From contig NZ_KB898202.1 of the NCBI RefSeq assembly GCF_000377505.1, forward strand, positions 1 through 64,000: a stretch of 64,000 nucleotides of DNA. Reading direction: 5' to 3'. The first letter of the stretch is position 1, and every line of letters starts with the position of its first letter. The notes under the pieces were generated by a model. The model saw nothing but the letters and a program-made list of their open reading frames with translations, was not told the origin of the DNA and did no database searches. The position numbers and the translations under genes were made by a program. Shown here piece by piece: positions 63,962-64,000 of this stretch. This DNA is from Paenibacillus massiliensis 2301065 = DSM 16942 (GTDB lineage: Bacteria > Bacillota > Bacilli > Paenibacillales > Paenibacillaceae).

Positions 63962-64000
63962 ATGGCTCTGACCCTGACTCTGGCCTTGATCCTGACCCTG
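63962..64000 (+). CDS. Possible start of an exported protein (cut by window end)
   Basis: ATG at 63962 opens MALTLTLALILTL, a hydrophobic run like a signal peptide, encoded by a degenerate CTGACC-type hexamer repeat. No good Shine-Dalgarno is seen, so the true start may lie beyond. It could be the gene driven by the LacI-controlled promoter. Confidence 0.3.
   Translation, partial: MALTLTLALILTL

Overview
The window looks like a chromosomal segment of a spore-forming Gram-positive bacterium, most likely Paenibacillus or a close relative. The evidence is the gene order bofC-ruvC-ruvA-ruvB-(spoIID-like)-queA-tgt-yajC-yrzE-yrbG-spoVB-comN-secD-secF-recJ-apt-relA-dtd and then hisS-aspS-tcdA. This is the Bacillales DNA-repair/sporulation/translation block, with separate secD and secF and frequent TTG/GTG starts behind strong Shine-Dalgarno sequences. 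No search could be run, so every family name rests on motifs read by eye.

Layout. 1-3.5 kb: ten tRNA genes (Asn, Ser, Glu, Val, fMet, Asp, Gly, Arg, Leu here, plus Pro at 9.2 kb), interrupted by a HAD phosphatase/DeoR regulator pair. Four of the tRNA genes (Ser, Glu, Asp, Arg) are each followed by a related ~95-110 nt element that ends in a second copy of that tRNA's own 3' end. 3.7-9 kb: RidA, a methyltransferase/thioredoxin-reductase-like pair, and a TetR/MFS drug-efflux pair with a clear operator. 9.4-32 kb: the conserved housekeeping block (Holliday junction resolution, queuosine tRNA modification, Sec export, RecJ, purine salvage, stringent response). 32-34.6 kb: a LysR regulator and two stress genes behind a sigma-B-like promoter. 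34.7-40.7 kb: a minus-strand catabolic group (CoA-transferase, OxlT-type transporter, FabK/nitronate-monooxygenase-like flavoprotein) with a sigma-54-type activator of unusual contact motif; a candidate -24/-12 promoter and two upstream dyads lie ahead of it.

41.3-46.8 kb is an AT-rich accessory island. Two small secreted precursor peptides share near-identical signal peptides and the same C-terminal IFDK, but their cores differ. They are followed by a DUF5819/SdpA-like membrane protein, an HTTM (SdpB / vitamin-K-carboxylase-like) protein fused to a DCC thiol-oxidoreductase domain, a membrane-anchored serine hydrolase of beta-lactamase type, an M23 metallopeptidase and a small membrane protein. 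A decayed second copy of the SdpA-like gene shows that the peptide + sdpA module was duplicated. This reads as an SdpABC-related peptide toxin/bacteriocin system of a form I do not recognise.

47-64 kb: flavin reductase/ArsR pair, a T-box-controlled hisS-aspS-tcdA operon, a zinc-ribbon membrane protein, an Fnr-box-controlled DUF1858/DUF438 pair, a purine permease, a TetR regulator with a frameshifted alpha/beta hydrolase, a HelD-like motor, and a LacI regulator followed by an excellent sigma-A promoter carrying two palindromic operators for a gene starting at or beyond the window end.

The two most interesting items are the tRNA-tail elements and the Sdp-like island.
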